This document shows positions 8,524 through 18,533 of a stretch of DNA of 64,000 bases, piece after piece (position 1 is the first letter of the stretch; every line of letters starts with the position of its first letter). The translations under genes and the position numbers were made by a program. The stretch comes from Deltaproteobacteria bacterium (GTDB taxonomy: Bacteria > Desulfobacterota > Binatia > Binatales > Binataceae), in assembly GCA_019237115.1 (NCBI GenBank), contig JAFAHS010000327.1, positions 21,723 through 85,722 on the forward strand, read 5' to 3'. The notes under the pieces are model-generated. The model saw only the letters and a list, made by a program, of their open reading frames with translations, was not told where the DNA came from and searched no databases.

Positions 8524-8798
8524 ACAGACTCTCCGAGCGAGTTCCACTGAGTACGGTTCCGATCCTCGGTACGCTTCTGCTGACCGGATGCGATCCGATC
8601 GTCAATATCGCGGGAGCCAACTTCCCGGCCTGGCTGTTATCAGCGATAGCGGGCGCGGCGTTTGCGTTCGGATTCCGGACTCTTGTCGGTGCAATAGGTA
8701 TCGAGCGCGACCTCGGACCATCGCTTGTGATCTATCCTTCGTTGGCTTTCCTTTTGGCATGCACGATTTATCTGATTTGTTTCGATCGACTCGGATGA
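8520..8798 (+). CDS. ytcA: YtcA-family small membrane lipoprotein
   Basis: This 92-residue protein has a lipobox ending at Cys24 (LLTGC), followed by the YtcA-like pattern N-I-x-G-A-x-F-P-x-W-L and two membrane segments separated by a G-x-x-LGP-x-x-x-YP block. YtcA-type proteins sit in mdtN/mdtO/mdtP-type efflux operons; their job is unknown, and they resemble the DUF1656/AaeX small proteins of aromatic-acid efflux pumps. The start overlaps the stop of the efflux-protein remnant by four bases. GAGG at its end doubles as the ribosome site for mdtN. Confidence 0.75.
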   Translation: MNRLSERVPLSTVPILGTLLLTGCDPIVNIAGANFPAWLLSAIAGAAFAFGFRTLVGAIGIERDLGPSLVIYPSLAFLLACTIYLICFDRLG

Positions 8799-8805
8799 GG
8801 CCGCC

Positions 8806-9924
8806 ATGTCGGAATCAGGGCAAGAGGGTGAGCCTTTGGCACGAATTTCTCAGACACAGGTTTCTGCGGGGGACGCTTTCGCGCAAGTGAGACAGGTGAT
8901 TTATCCGCGAGTTGTTCGTACGCCCTTAGTACGAATGGCGTTGCACGTGGCGAGCGGGTTGGTTGTTTTGGGTGCGGTTACGGTGGGGATCTACGTCAGT
9001 TACCTTTACTATGCATTTCCGCGCACTGACGACGCGTATGTTCATGCCAACATCGTTGGAATTGCGCCGCACGTAAGTGGACCGATTACGGAATTGGTGG
9101 TGCAGGACAATCAGTTCGTTCGGCACGGACAACTGCTGTTTGTAGTGGATCCGAGACCGTACCGCTCTGCGGTCGACAAGGCCGAGGCGGACCTGAGTTT
9201 GACGGAGCTTGAGATTCGCGCGCTCGACAATTCCATTCGTGCCGCGAATGCTCGTCAGGCTCAGCTCCAAGCGGACGTTGCTTACGACCAGCAGTACCTT
9301 GGGAGGATTTTACCACTCTTGAGTCGGCATTTCATAACTGAGAACGACGTGTTTAATGCACGAACCCGGCTCGAGGCAGCGGAAGCGGCCGTCACGTCAG
9401 CGCGCAGCGAAGTCGCTAAAGCTCAAAATGAGCTCGGTCAAGTGGGCAGGATCAATGCGCGGCGTAAATCGGCTCAGGCTTTTTTGTACGATGCTAACCT
9501 CAACGTTGAATACTGCTACGTTCGTGCTCCGTTCGACGCCTACGTCACGAACCTGAACACAGCTGTCGGTCAGTATGCCAATGAGGGGAAGGAGGTTTTG
9601 AGCCTAGTCGACGATCGGACTTGGTATGTGCTGGCGAACTTTCGGGAGAACTTCCTGGCGCATATCCGGCCGCAAATGCGTGCGGAGATCTACCTGCTGA
9701 GTTATCCAAACAAGCGGTTCCACGGCCACGTGCAGGGGATCGGGTGGGCTCTCTACCAGGAGAATGGGGCGAGTGTTCAAGGCCTGCCCCAGGTGGAAGA
9801 GACTCTAAATTGGGTGAGGCTCTCGCATCGATTTCCAGTCCGCATCGTTCTCGATGATCGCGATCCGGAGTTTCCCTTCCGCATGGGTACGACTGCCGTA
9901 GTAACCATCAAGGGAAATCGATAG
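8806..9924 (+). CDS. mdtN: HlyD/MdtN-type efflux periplasmic adaptor
   Basis: This 372-residue membrane-fusion protein has a cytoplasmic N-terminus of about 45 residues and one membrane anchor (about 46-66). A DDAYVHAN block opens the first lipoyl half, followed by the VSGPI and DNQFVRHGQLLF motifs. Next come an alpha-hairpin coiled coil (about 120-215) and the second lipoyl half and beta-barrel. Such adaptors link an inner-membrane transporter to a TolC-like channel. GAGG lies five bases before the ATG. The gene is eight bases before mdtO and follows ytcA. The channel of this operon is only a remnant, so another outer-membrane channel would have to be used. Confidence 0.85.
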   Translation: MSESGQEGEPLARISQTQVSAGDAFAQVRQVIYPRVVRTPLVRMALHVASGLVVLGAVTVGIYVSYLYYAFPRTDDAYVHANIVGIAPHVSGPITELVVQDNQFVRHGQLLFVVDPRPYRSAVDKAEADLSLTELEIRALDNSIRAANARQAQLQADVAYDQQYLGRILPLLSRHFITENDVFNARTRLEAAEAAVTSARSEVAKAQNELGQVGRINARRKSAQAFLYDANLNVEYCYVRAPFDAYVTNLNTAVGQYANEGKEVLSLVDDRTWYVLANFRENFLAHIRPQMRAEIYLLSYPNKRFHGHVQGIGWALYQENGASVQGLPQVEETLNWVRLSHRFPVRIVLDDRDPEFPFRMGTTAVVTIKGNR

Positions 9925-9931
9925 CGGACGT

Positions 9932-12238
9932 ATGGCCGCCTTCACGCATGACGGGGACGCTAAAGCCGGCCTCGTCGGCCGTCTCGACCAGTTGGAGGGT
10001 TTGCTGGCGAAGGAGCTCGCCTATGTACCACGAAAGTTGTGGATGGCACTTCGTCTGGCGACGATTGCAACCATCGGTACTGCAGTAGTTGCCATCTGTC
10101 ACGTGAGTGGCGATCTGGGCACCTATTTGGTCTGGTTTGTGGTCAGCACGAGTCCGACGATGAGGTTAGGACGGGCCGCGCGAATTGTTGCGCTGGAAGG
10201 TGCCTTCCTGGTGTGCTCGCTAATCGCGTCGAGGGCTCTTGCGGAAACGCCTTGGCTCATGCTGCTTAGTGTTTTCGCATTTATGGGGTGCTCTACGTAT
10301 GTGAGCATCGCCAACAACTTTGGACCGGCCGGTCTATTAATGCAGGTCGTCAGCCTCGCCTCTTTTTATGAAGTCGCCTTTGCGCCTCACCAGATTGGCT
10401 GGACCGCGGCAGGATCATTCGCAGCGACCGCAATTAGCTTTGCGATAGTGGTTTTGTTCGACGATCTGCTTTGGCCCGATCCGGCCGGGCCCAGGCTGCG
10501 CGAGTCACTTGCAGCGAGCATCGCGCATGAACGTTGGCGTCTCGTGGAAGCAGTAAAATTCTATCTGGGCAGTCGCTCTACGCGAGCGCCGTCGAAATCG
10601 ACCTGGAGTTCCGATTTAGCCACGCATTTAGCGCTCTTGGATCGCGTGATCGACGAAGGGGTATCCGCGCGCGATCACACAATTTTTCTGGGAGCGATCA
10701 CGCGCGTTGAGCGGATACATCTCGAGGTTGACCGGCTAGTGCTGGCCGCTACCCGAGACATATCTGTCACGATTCGCACAATGCTGCGGCCGGAAATTGA
10801 AGCGGCCGTTGAAGCGCTTGCCACGGTTCTGCAGGAAATGGCCTACGAGGCTCCGACCGTCATGCTTACCAGTGCGGCTATTTCCACGGCAGCCCAGACC
10901 GCACGATTAAGGTTGGACGCTCTAGCCCAACGCCAAGCAGAGGTAAGACCGGTGTATATCGGCGTGGCCGCGGCCACAGAAGTGGCGAATTTTGCGGCGT
11001 TTGGCGAGTGCTTGGCGACGCTGACTCGCCTCGTGGAGCGTCCTCTAGATGAGCCCACTAGGATGATCACGTCGAGTCCGCCAGTTGGCGTGATGTCCGA
11101 ATCGAAGACCACGTTGCAGCAGAATCTGGTGCGTCACTCCCTGAAAGTGGGATTTTGTACGGTGCTTGGCTATATCGCGGGTCTTTCTACGCAGCGTCCA
11201 GAAATGTCGGTAATTTTGACCACCATTGTGATAACCGCGCTTCCTACCTATGGAGCTGCGGTTCGGAAGATGATTCTTCGTATTGTCGGTGCGACTCTGG
11301 GTGGTTTGTTTTGTCTGGCAGCCATCATTATCGTCACGCCGAATTTCGAGACCGTCTCGGCCTATGTGGCAGCCGTTTTCCTGGTCTTCTACATTTCCGC
11401 ATATTCGTCTTTAAGCAGCGGCCAAATCGCATACGCTGGGAGTCAGATTGGAACGACCTTCGCATTGATGTTCGGCGGCTTAAGTCCTGCGACTGACGTC
11501 TATGGTCCCCTTTGGCGGCTTTGGGGGATACTACTCGGCACTTTAATCGTCATGATCATTTTCTTGTTCTTGTGGCCTGACTACGCTGGAGATTCCCTGT
11601 TGCCAAAACTACGGCTGGTAATTCGTGAAGCCCTGGCGCTGATGCCCGGCCGGCCGGCCGCAAAGAGCGAACAAGGCGTGGAAGCGTCCAGTCTTCTAGT
11701 AATGAACACCCTCAGGGAAATTCTCGAAATTGCGGACGATGCGCAGCTCGAGGGACGTCGGAGCACGATAGATCATGATAATGTGGTACAGGCTGCTGGC
11801 ACTTTGCGGCGGATTGCGAACCGGCTCGGCACGATCGCGATAGCGCGCATCAATACGTCCATCGGGCAACTGGACGATGCAACCGTGCGGGTTAGGCAGG
11901 CCGTTTTTGAGATCCTTGCCAGGCGTCTGGACGCGTGGCTGGCATTTTACGAGGCATATGGTCATTCTCTTAAACGCGCTACTCCGGTCCAATTGCCAAA
12001 CCTGACATCGCGCGATGAAATTCAACGAGGAGTCGACAAACTAAGCACCCGGCTTGAAGCTAATGGGTACGCCCTAATCGATTCCTGGTCGGTAGAACAG
12101 CGCCGCGTAATACTGAGTGAGCTCGAGTCCTTACAAAGGCTTGAATATCTAATGTGGGAACTCGACCGCTATCTCGCCGGCATCGTTCGGACGGGACCTA
12201 TGGCTTTGGATCAAGTTGTCCCAGTGCCTGGCGTATAG
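9932..12238 (+). CDS. mdtO: FUSC-family (MdtO/AaeB-like) inner-membrane efflux protein
   Basis: This 768-residue protein has the duplicated FUSC layout. There is a first group of membrane segments (about 35-185), a long cytoplasmic helical region (about 190-385), a second group of membrane segments (about 395-550) and a C-terminal cytoplasmic helical domain. FUSC proteins with an HlyD adaptor export aromatic acids or toxic organic compounds. It is the last gene of the ytcA-mdtN-mdtO operon and converges with the sigma-54 activator 28 bases downstream. With an aromatic degradation cluster 20 kb away, aromatic acid export is plausible, but nothing in the sequence fixes the substrate. Confidence 0.85.
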   Translation: MAAFTHDGDAKAGLVGRLDQLEGLLAKELAYVPRKLWMALRLATIATIGTAVVAICHVSGDLGTYLVWFVVSTSPTMRLGRAARIVALEGAFLVCSLIASRALAETPWLMLLSVFAFMGCSTYVSIANNFGPAGLLMQVVSLASFYEVAFAPHQIGWTAAGSFAATAISFAIVVLFDDLLWPDPAGPRLRESLAASIAHERWRLVEAVKFYLGSRSTRAPSKSTWSSDLATHLALLDRVIDEGVSARDHTIFLGAITRVERIHLEVDRLVLAATRDISVTIRTMLRPEIEAAVEALATVLQEMAYEAPTVMLTSAAISTAAQTARLRLDALAQRQAEVRPVYIGVAAATEVANFAAFGECLATLTRLVERPLDEPTRMITSSPPVGVMSESKTTLQQNLVRHSLKVGFCTVLGYIAGLSTQRPEMSVILTTIVITALPTYGAAVRKMILRIVGATLGGLFCLAAIIIVTPNFETVSAYVAAVFLVFYISAYSSLSSGQIAYAGSQIGTTFALMFGGLSPATDVYGPLWRLWGILLGTLIVMIIFLFLWPDYAGDSLLPKLRLVIREALALMPGRPAAKSEQGVEASSLLVMNTLREILEIADDAQLEGRRSTIDHDNVVQAAGTLRRIANRLGTIAIARINTSIGQLDDATVRVRQAVFEILARRLDAWLAFYEAYGHSLKRATPVQLPNLTSRDEIQRGVDKLSTRLEANGYALIDSWSVEQRRVILSELESLQRLEYLMWELDRYLAGIVRTGPMALDQVVPVPGV

Positions 12239-12266
12239 ATCGACCTAGAGGGACAACTGGTTGGCC

Positions 12267-13547
12267 TCATGGAACTCCGGGCAGTCTGTTCGCATTCAGG
12301 CAGGAACGGGTCGCACTCCGTCCCAAGCTTTCTGAGGGTCGGGATTGTGACCTCAAACGTCCGATTCCAAGCGCGCGGATTCGATACGTAAGAGTATTAG
12401 CATTCAGGCCGAGCAGCTCAGCCGCTCCGGCCGGTCCTGATATCTTTCCGCGAGTCTGCTGGAGCGCGGCCAATATACTATCCCGCTCCAGCTGCCTGAG
12501 GCTCTCACTGGTTAGGATCTCGGCGGTGGACGACCGTTTAGTCATTCCTTCTATAACAACAGGGTCTTGATTCTGAGCTATTAGTGAGGGGCTTCCCAGA
12601 TCGAATCGTAGGCGTGATTCCTTGGCTAAAATCATAGCTCGTTCGATCGCGTTTTGCAGTTCGCGAATGTTCCCGGCCCAATCGTGCCGGCCCAAGACCT
12701 CGATGTCCGTATTGGTTAGGCGGAGGTCGAGGCGGTTGAGTCGGTTCCGAAAAAGGGACACGAAATGATTAGCCAAATCCGGAATATCCTCCCGGCGCTC
12801 GCGTAAGGGCGGCACTAGCAGTGGGAAGACGCAGAGGCGATAGTAGAGGTCCTGGCGGAAGCGCCCGGAACGCACTTCTTGCTGAAGATCTCGATTGGTC
12901 GCTGCGATGATGCGAACATCAACTTGCCGCGTGGTTTCTTCACCGACACGTTCAAACTGACCAACCTGCAGGACGCGCAACAGCTTTGACTGATGGGCGG
13001 GCGGGATTTCCCCGACTTCATCGAGGAACAGAGTCCCGCCGTTGGCATGTTGAAAACGTCCTGTACGGTCACGGAGAGCACCAGTAAATGCCCCCTTGGC
13101 ATGGCCGAAAAATTCACTCTCGAAAAGTTCGGAAGGAATCGACCCGCAGTTGACCCGTACCAGAGGTCGATTTCGGCGGCTGCTGATGTCGTGTATTGCC
13201 TCCGCGACCAATTCTTTTCCGGTACCTGATTCGCCGAGGATCAGGACTGTCGTGTCAGTAGGCCCCACCATGCTTACTTGCTCGAGTAGCTCGCATAGCA
13301 CGCGACTATGCCCGATGATCTTGTCAAACGGAGGCGTCGCTCTCGAGGTGGGACCGGCTAGTGAAGGCTCAGACTCGCAGCGTGGCACAGCCGATTCAGG
13401 TGGACGCGCGTGTGCGAGTTGCCTGATTTCGTGACTGCGAGGGTTCGACCTTTCGAAGAAAGAGCAACGTGCCGGTTCGGTTGGGTTCAATTCGTTCATG
13501 CTCCGGACAATTCTGACCATCTCACTGACAGTCTCTTTCGCTCCCAC
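12267..13547 (-). CDS. FhlA-like sigma-54-dependent activator lacking a sensor domain
   Basis: This 426-residue activator of RpoN holoenzyme has an AAA+ domain (about 75-310) with Walker A GESGTGKE (105-112), the sigma-54 contact loop GAFTGA (152-157) and an arginine-finger region. A Fis-type helix-turn-helix follows at about 375-400. The core resembles FhlA, the formate hydrogenlyase activator, but the two GAF formate-sensing domains are absent. The first ~75 residues are short and rich in Pro, Arg and Ser. ATG at 13499 (residue 17) is a likely alternative start. Without a receiver, GAF or PAS domain it may be constitutively active or controlled by level. The perfect sigma-54 promoter at 3252 is the obvious local target, and the formate dehydrogenase operon is a second possibility. 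Confidence 0.88.
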   Translation of the reverse strand: MGAKETVSEMVRIVRSMNELNPTEPARCSFFERSNPRSHEIRQLAHARPPESAVPRCESEPSLAGPTSRATPPFDKIIGHSRVLCELLEQVSMVGPTDTTVLILGESGTGKELVAEAIHDISSRRNRPLVRVNCGSIPSELFESEFFGHAKGAFTGALRDRTGRFQHANGGTLFLDEVGEIPPAHQSKLLRVLQVGQFERVGEETTRQVDVRIIAATNRDLQQEVRSGRFRQDLYYRLCVFPLLVPPLRERREDIPDLANHFVSLFRNRLNRLDLRLTNTDIEVLGRHDWAGNIRELQNAIERAMILAKESRLRFDLGSPSLIAQNQDPVVIEGMTKRSSTAEILTSESLRQLERDSILAALQQTRGKISGPAGAAELLGLNANTLTYRIRALGIGRLRSQSRPSESLGRSATRSCLNANRLPGVP

Positions 13548-14310
13548 ACGTCAGCTCTGCCGTTGTTCCGTCCTGGAGGAGCATCAGGCTGCCGATTTAG
13601 CCTTCCAACGCCAGGTGGTGGCAGCACTACCTAACGCGTCTCGGCAGGTGCCAAATAGGGTCCTTCTGTTCTTTAGTGTCGGTGCTTGCGTTAGCCAACG
13701 TGCTCCTCCCAATTGAAAATACGGCGAGACTTGATCGTGCCCATTCCGTCTCAGGAATTAAGGCGTGAGTAGGCGCGGCACCCCTCGGTGACGTTGATTT
13801 TCACCACGCAGACGACAATCCAACGTGTGGGCCGAGCTGGTTGGAGAAGCTTAAGTCCGAATCAAGTCAGTTCGTTAACCTGCGACCCATTCTGAGGGGA
13901 AGGCTTCGACCAAGACCCCTGCGGTGAGACCGCCGATAGGCAGCCACCCTGTCGGTGATCCCAAAATCTATCCTTTTTCCTGAACTCCACTGCCGCGATT
14001 TAGGCCTCAACGCTCGCGGACCACCATAAGAAATGTCCGCTTTGCCGGTCCATCCGGCAGGCGACCATGCGCGAAAAGAGCAAGCGGATTCGCGCGCAGC
14101 CGCTCACCGGGACCAGCGGCACACTTTAGTGACGCGAATTCTCACGCCTTCTTTTCAGAGAAAGCAAGAAGGTGGCAAGCCGGTCAGAAAAGGCAGTAAG
14201 TATTTTGGCGGCGATCTCAGATGGCCTTGTCATTCGCGTTTCAGGTTGGCGGCGGCTTCGGTGGTCGTCGCGCCCGTTCAGAGCAAGAGCGGCAGGCCTA
14301 AGGAGGAAGT
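13548..14310. other. Intergenic region upstream of the formate dehydrogenase operon
   Basis: No recognisable gene lies in these ~760 bases between the divergent activator and formate dehydrogenase. The region contains copy A of a diverged repeat (13748-13900). I looked for a sigma-54 promoter facing the dehydrogenase and found no site with the required GG-N10-GC spacing plus flanking consensus. A strong AGGAGG ribosome site (about 14299-14305) fixes the dehydrogenase start. Confidence 0.5.
13748..13900. repeat. Diverged ~150-bp repeat, copy A (probable insertion-sequence relic)
   Basis: This stretch aligns with 20105-20250 in the same orientation at roughly 70% by eye. Shared blocks include AAGGCGTGAGTA, GGTGACGTTGA, TTTCACC, the A-GTGT-----CCGA-CTG motif and ACTGCGA/CCTGCGA. 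Neither copy is coding in a convincing way. Two diverged copies of one non-coding element most simply mean old mobile-element ends. The element family is not identified. Confidence 0.65.
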
Positions 14311-17300
14311 ATGTTCCGTTTCTCCCTGACCCAACGACCAAACACTTCCCGAGAACCGTTCAGCTTACAGACGCTGGCCAAGGCTTCCCGGCTGCGCGGC
14401 GCCACCGTCACCGAAAGTGTCTGTCCTTACTGCGCCGTCGGCTGCGGCCAACTCATCTTCAGCAAGCGCGGCGAGCTGATCGACATTGAAGGCGATCCGG
14501 AGAGTCCGATCAGCGGGGGCCACCTATGCCCCAAAGGGGCCAACGTCTTCCAGCTCGCCGTCAATTCGCATCGCGTCCGCAAAGTCCTGTATCGCGCTCC
14601 CTACTCCGATCACTGGGAGACGCGGACGCTGGATTGGGCGCTAGATCAGATTGCCCAGCGGGTGAAGGCGACCCGCGATGCCGATTTCACGACGCGCGAC
14701 GAGCACGGCCGCTTGCTCAACTCGGTACGCAGCATCGGCACCTTGGGCGGGGCATCGATCGACAACGAGGAGAACTACCTGATCAAAAAACTGTTCGGCG
14801 GCGGGTTGGGAGTGGTGTCGATCGAGAACCAGGCGCGAATATGACACAGCGCCTCGGTGCCCGGTCTGGGCGCCTCATTTGGCCGCGGCGCGGCCACCAA
14901 CTATCAGCAGGACATGGCCAACAGCGATTGCATCCTGTTCATGGGATCGAACATGGCAGAGGCTCAGCCGGTCGGCTTCCGCTGGCCCATGAAGGCCAAG
15001 GAAAAAGGTGCGACCGTGATCCACGTCGATCCGCGTTTCACACGCATGTCGGCCGTGTGCGATGTTTACGTCGGTATCCGCTCCGGGAGCGACATTGCCT
15101 TCCTCGGGGGCCTCGTCAATTACGTCTTGACCAACGACCGTTGGTTTCACGAATACGTCCTGGCCTACACCAATGCTTCAAGGATCATCGAGGAAGGTTT
15201 CCGGGATACCGAAGACCTGGCAGGGCTGTTTAGCGGCTTCGACCAGCAGGACGACTCCTACGATGCCAGGCAAGGCCATTGGGGCTACCAAGAGTCAAAC
15301 CAGCACCAGGCCCAGCAGGACGATAGGAATACGCCTCCGGCGAAGCCCGGGAAAAATCCGCACGGGCGTCACGGCCACGGCATGGACGGCAACGCCGAGC
15401 CATACACCTCCGCGTACAAGGACATGACGGCCGCACAGCGCGATCCCACCTTGCAGCATACGCGCTGCGTTATGCAGATCCTGCGCCGGCACTTCGCTCG
15501 TTACACGCCGGAAGTCGTATCCCAGGTGTGCGGTTGCACGCCGGAAGAGTTTGTGCGCGTGGCGGAATTGCTCTGTGCCAACTCGGGACGCGAGCGGACC
15601 ACCTGTATCGCTTACGCGCTGGGTTGGACGCAGCACACCACCGGCGTGCAGATAATCCGTACTGCCGGCATCTTGCAACTGTTGCTGGGCAACGTGGGCC
15701 GGCCGGGCGGCGGCATTATGGCCCTACGCGGCCATTCCACGATTCAGGGCGCGACCGACGTCTCGACTCTGTATGACACACTGCCCGGCTACCTGCCGCA
15801 ACCAGCTGCACACGATCGCACGCACGAGGATTTGAGTACTTATATCGAGCACCAAGGGATGCCCACCGGCTACTGGGCAAACTTCGGCAAGTTCATCGTC
15901 AGCCTGCTCAAGGCGTGGTACGGCGACGCAGCCACGGCGGACAACGATTTTGGGTTCTCGTGGCTGCCGCGCGTGGACGCCGACTACTCGGCACTGGCCC
16001 ACTTCGATCGCATGGCGAAGGGCGAGGTCAAAGGGTACTTCCTGACCGGTCAGAACCCAGGCGGCGGCGGACCCAACGCCGGCCTGCACCGCGCGGGCCT
16101 GCGCAATCTCGATTGGTTGGTGGTTCTCGACTGGTTTGAGACGGAGAGCGCTGTCTTCTGGAAGAACGACCCGAATGCGCCGGCGCCCTCCGAGATCAAA
16201 ACCGAGGTCTTCTTCATCCCGGCGGCGGCCGCTCCGGAGAAGGAAGGCACCTTAACCAACACGCAGCGACTGATCCAATGGCACAACAAGGCCGTGGATC
16301 CGTCCGGAGATTGCCGCTCCGACGCCTGGTTTCTCTACAACCTGGGTAAGCGCCTCAAGCAGCTCTACGCGGGCTCGACCGATCCCAAGGACCAGCCCCT
16401 GCTGAACCTCACCTGGGATTACGACTTCGACGAGCAGCCGCATCTGCCCGACGGCACGCCGAGCCGCATCGAAGGGGAACCGGACCTTGAGAAGGTCCTC
16501 ATGGAGCTCAACGGTCACCGACTGGATGAAATCGATCCGCGCACCGGGCGGCCTCGTCTCGTCAGCGGCTTTTCAGAGTTGAAGGATGACGGCACGACGG
16601 CATGCGGGTGCTGGGTCTATAGCGGCGTGTTCCCCGAGCCGGGCCGCAACCGAGCAAACGAACGCACGATCACTGATGACCAGTTCCAGCCGGAATGGGG
16701 CTTCGCGTGGCCGAACAACATTCGTATCCTGTATAACCGCGCATCGGCGGATCCCGCGGGGCGGCCCTGGTCGGAACGCAAGAAATTGGTCTGGTGGGAT
16801 TCTGAGAAGCGGCGCTGGGTCGGTCTCGACACCCCGGACTTCGAGCTCGATAAACCGCCCGATTACCAACCTCCTCCGGGCGCGAGGGGCATGGCGGCCA
16901 TCGCCGGCACCCAGCCCTTCACCATGAAGTGCGACGGACTAGGCTGGCTTTACTCCCCCGGCATCAAGGACGGCCCTCTGCCTGCCCATTACGAGCCGGT
17001 CGAGTCGCCGGTGGGCAACCTGCTCTATCCCAAACACAACGTCAACCCGACGGTGCGCTTTTTCGAGGGACCGCTGAATCATATCGCCCACACGCCCACC
17101 GCGGAGTTCCCCGTGGTCGCCACGACGTTCCGCCTTACCGAGCATTACCTGAGTGGGCCGATGAGCCGCTTCAATAGCTGGCTCAACGAATTGCAGCCCG
17201 AGATGTTCGCCGAGCTGAGCCCCGAACTGGCAGGAGACCGCGGCATTGTTCACGGCGGCTGGATGACGATCCGAACGGCGCGCGGCCGAATCGAGGCGCG

Positions 17301-17613
17301 TGCGATGGTGACGCGACGGCTCAGGCCGTTTGTCGTCGAGGGTCGTGTGATTCATCAGATCGGTCTTCCATTCCACTGGGCTTTCGCCGGGGAGACAGTC
17401 GGCAGCAACGCCAACGACCTGACTGCGATTCTGGCTGACCCCAACGTGAGCATGCACGACTGCAAGGCGTTCGCTTGCCAGGTCGAAGCCGGGCGGCTCG
17501 AAGGCCACGCTCTGGAGCCGACCGTGCCCGCGGCGCCTTGGCCGACGCTCGATCCGATCCCAAACACTCCTGACAGCGCCCAACCGGAAGGAAGGGTCGG
17601 ACATGGCAAGTAA
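14311..17613 (+). CDS. fdnG: Selenocysteine formate dehydrogenase catalytic subunit (UGA at 14842 read through)
   Basis: This subunit oxidises formate to CO2 at a bis-MGD molybdenum or tungsten site. The frame runs unbroken for 1,100 residues if the TGA at 14842-14844 is read as selenocysteine (residue 178). The context NQARI-U-HS matches the catalytic Sec of FdnG/FdoG, and a SECIS hairpin follows. The [4Fe-4S] ligands are Cys38, Cys41, Cys45 and Cys73. The N-terminus has no Tat twin-arginine motif, although AGGAGG directly before the ATG fixes the start, so the enzyme may face the cytoplasm. A hydrophilic Gln/His/Gly-rich insertion lies at about 310-370. The stop overlaps the beta-subunit start by 11 bases. 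A standard gene caller would split this gene into 14311-14844 and 14857-17613. Confidence 0.95.
14842..14874 (+). promoter_or_regulatory. SECIS element for selenocysteine insertion
   Basis: The UGA is followed after 11 bases by GGUGCCC (14856-14862), loop GGUCU (14863-14867) and GGGCGCC (14868-14874). This forms a seven-pair stem with one U-G wobble. The loop sequence GGUCU and its distance of 18 bases from the UGA are the same as in E. coli fdhF as I recall it. The loop guanine and bulged U are what SelB recognises. selA, selB, selD and tRNA-Sec are not in the window. Confidence 0.92.
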
Positions 17614-18532
17614 AGAGAAGCAACTGTCCGAGCTGGTCCAGAGCAGCGATTCGCCGCGCGGTCCAATATCGGAGGTGGTGCACCGCCTGGTCTATCCGTT
17701 CCTCCGTGGTGCGCCGCCAAAGCCTCGTCCGCCTACCGGCTTTTACACGGACACTACGGTATGCATCGGCTGCAAGGCTTGCGAGGTGGCGTGCAAGCAG
17801 TGGAACCAATTGCCCTCGGATGGGTTCAACTGGTCCGGCAATAGCTACGACAACACGGCGGAGTTGTCTGCGACAACCTGGCGCCATGTGAAATTCATCG
17901 AGCAATTCTCCGACGGGTCATCCAGCCAGCGTCAGTCGCTCGACGTCGCGCTCAACGAGCCAAATCATGACCGCTGGCTCATGATGAGCGACCATTGCAA
18001 GCATTGCCTCGCGGCCCCTTGCCAGCAGGCCTGCCCGACCGGCGCCATCATTCATAACGAGTTCGAGAACGTCTACATTCAGGCTGACATCTGCAACGGA
18101 TGCTCGTGCTGCATAGCGGCCTGCCCGTTTGGCGTCATCACACGGGACCCAGTGGGCGGGCATTCGCACAAGTGCACGCTCTGCTACGATCGCCAGCGCG
18201 ACGGTTTGGAACCGGCCTGCGCGAAGGCGTGTCCGACCCAGTCAATCCACTTCGGCCCAGTCGACGAGCTTCGCGAAATGGCCCGCAAACGTGTGGAGGA
18301 ACTTCATCGACGCGGCGTCCCGGAGGCGTACCTCTATGGCGACGCCGCTAGCGAGACCTATTCCGAGCTGCATTCGTTCTATCTGCTGGTCGATCGACCA
18401 TCCGTTTATGGCCTGCCGGACAACCCATTCAATCCCTGGCTGCACATGACGGGAGATTACGTTCGTTCCATCGTGGGCGGCTTGGCTGCGATCGCTGCAC
18501 TGCTCGTGGTGGTGTTTCTTTTGAGGCCCTGA
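17603..18532 (+). CDS. fdnH: Formate dehydrogenase iron-sulphur (beta) subunit
   Basis: This 309-residue electron-transfer subunit has four ferredoxin-type cysteine groups, the first at Cys54, Cys57, Cys60 and Cys64. The others are the CKHC...CQQACP, CNGCSCC...CPFG and CTLC...CAKACP blocks. It should carry four [4Fe-4S] clusters and pass electrons from the catalytic subunit to the membrane subunit. A single membrane segment closes the protein (about 288-307), as in FdnH. There is no Tat signal, consistent with the Tat-less alpha subunit. It overlaps the alpha gene by 11 bases and ends one base before the membrane subunit gene. Confidence 0.92.
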   Translation: MASKEKQLSELVQSSDSPRGPISEVVHRLVYPFLRGAPPKPRPPTGFYTDTTVCIGCKACEVACKQWNQLPSDGFNWSGNSYDNTAELSATTWRHVKFIEQFSDGSSSQRQSLDVALNEPNHDRWLMMSDHCKHCLAAPCQQACPTGAIIHNEFENVYIQADICNGCSCCIAACPFGVITRDPVGGHSHKCTLCYDRQRDGLEPACAKACPTQSIHFGPVDELREMARKRVEELHRRGVPEAYLYGDAASETYSELHSFYLLVDRPSVYGLPDNPFNPWLHMTGDYVRSIVGGLAAIAALLVVVFLLRP

Positions 18533-18533
18533 A

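Noticed and set aside
13548..14310. Sigma-54 promoter for the formate dehydrogenase operon
   Set aside because: Candidates such as TGGCAA and CGGCAC sites do not have TTGC at the right spacing, so none is supported.
14842..14844. The internal TGA as evidence that the formate dehydrogenase gene is a pseudogene
   Set aside because: The sequence continues in frame with full conservation and a correct SECIS hairpin follows at the standard distance, so it is a selenocysteine codon.
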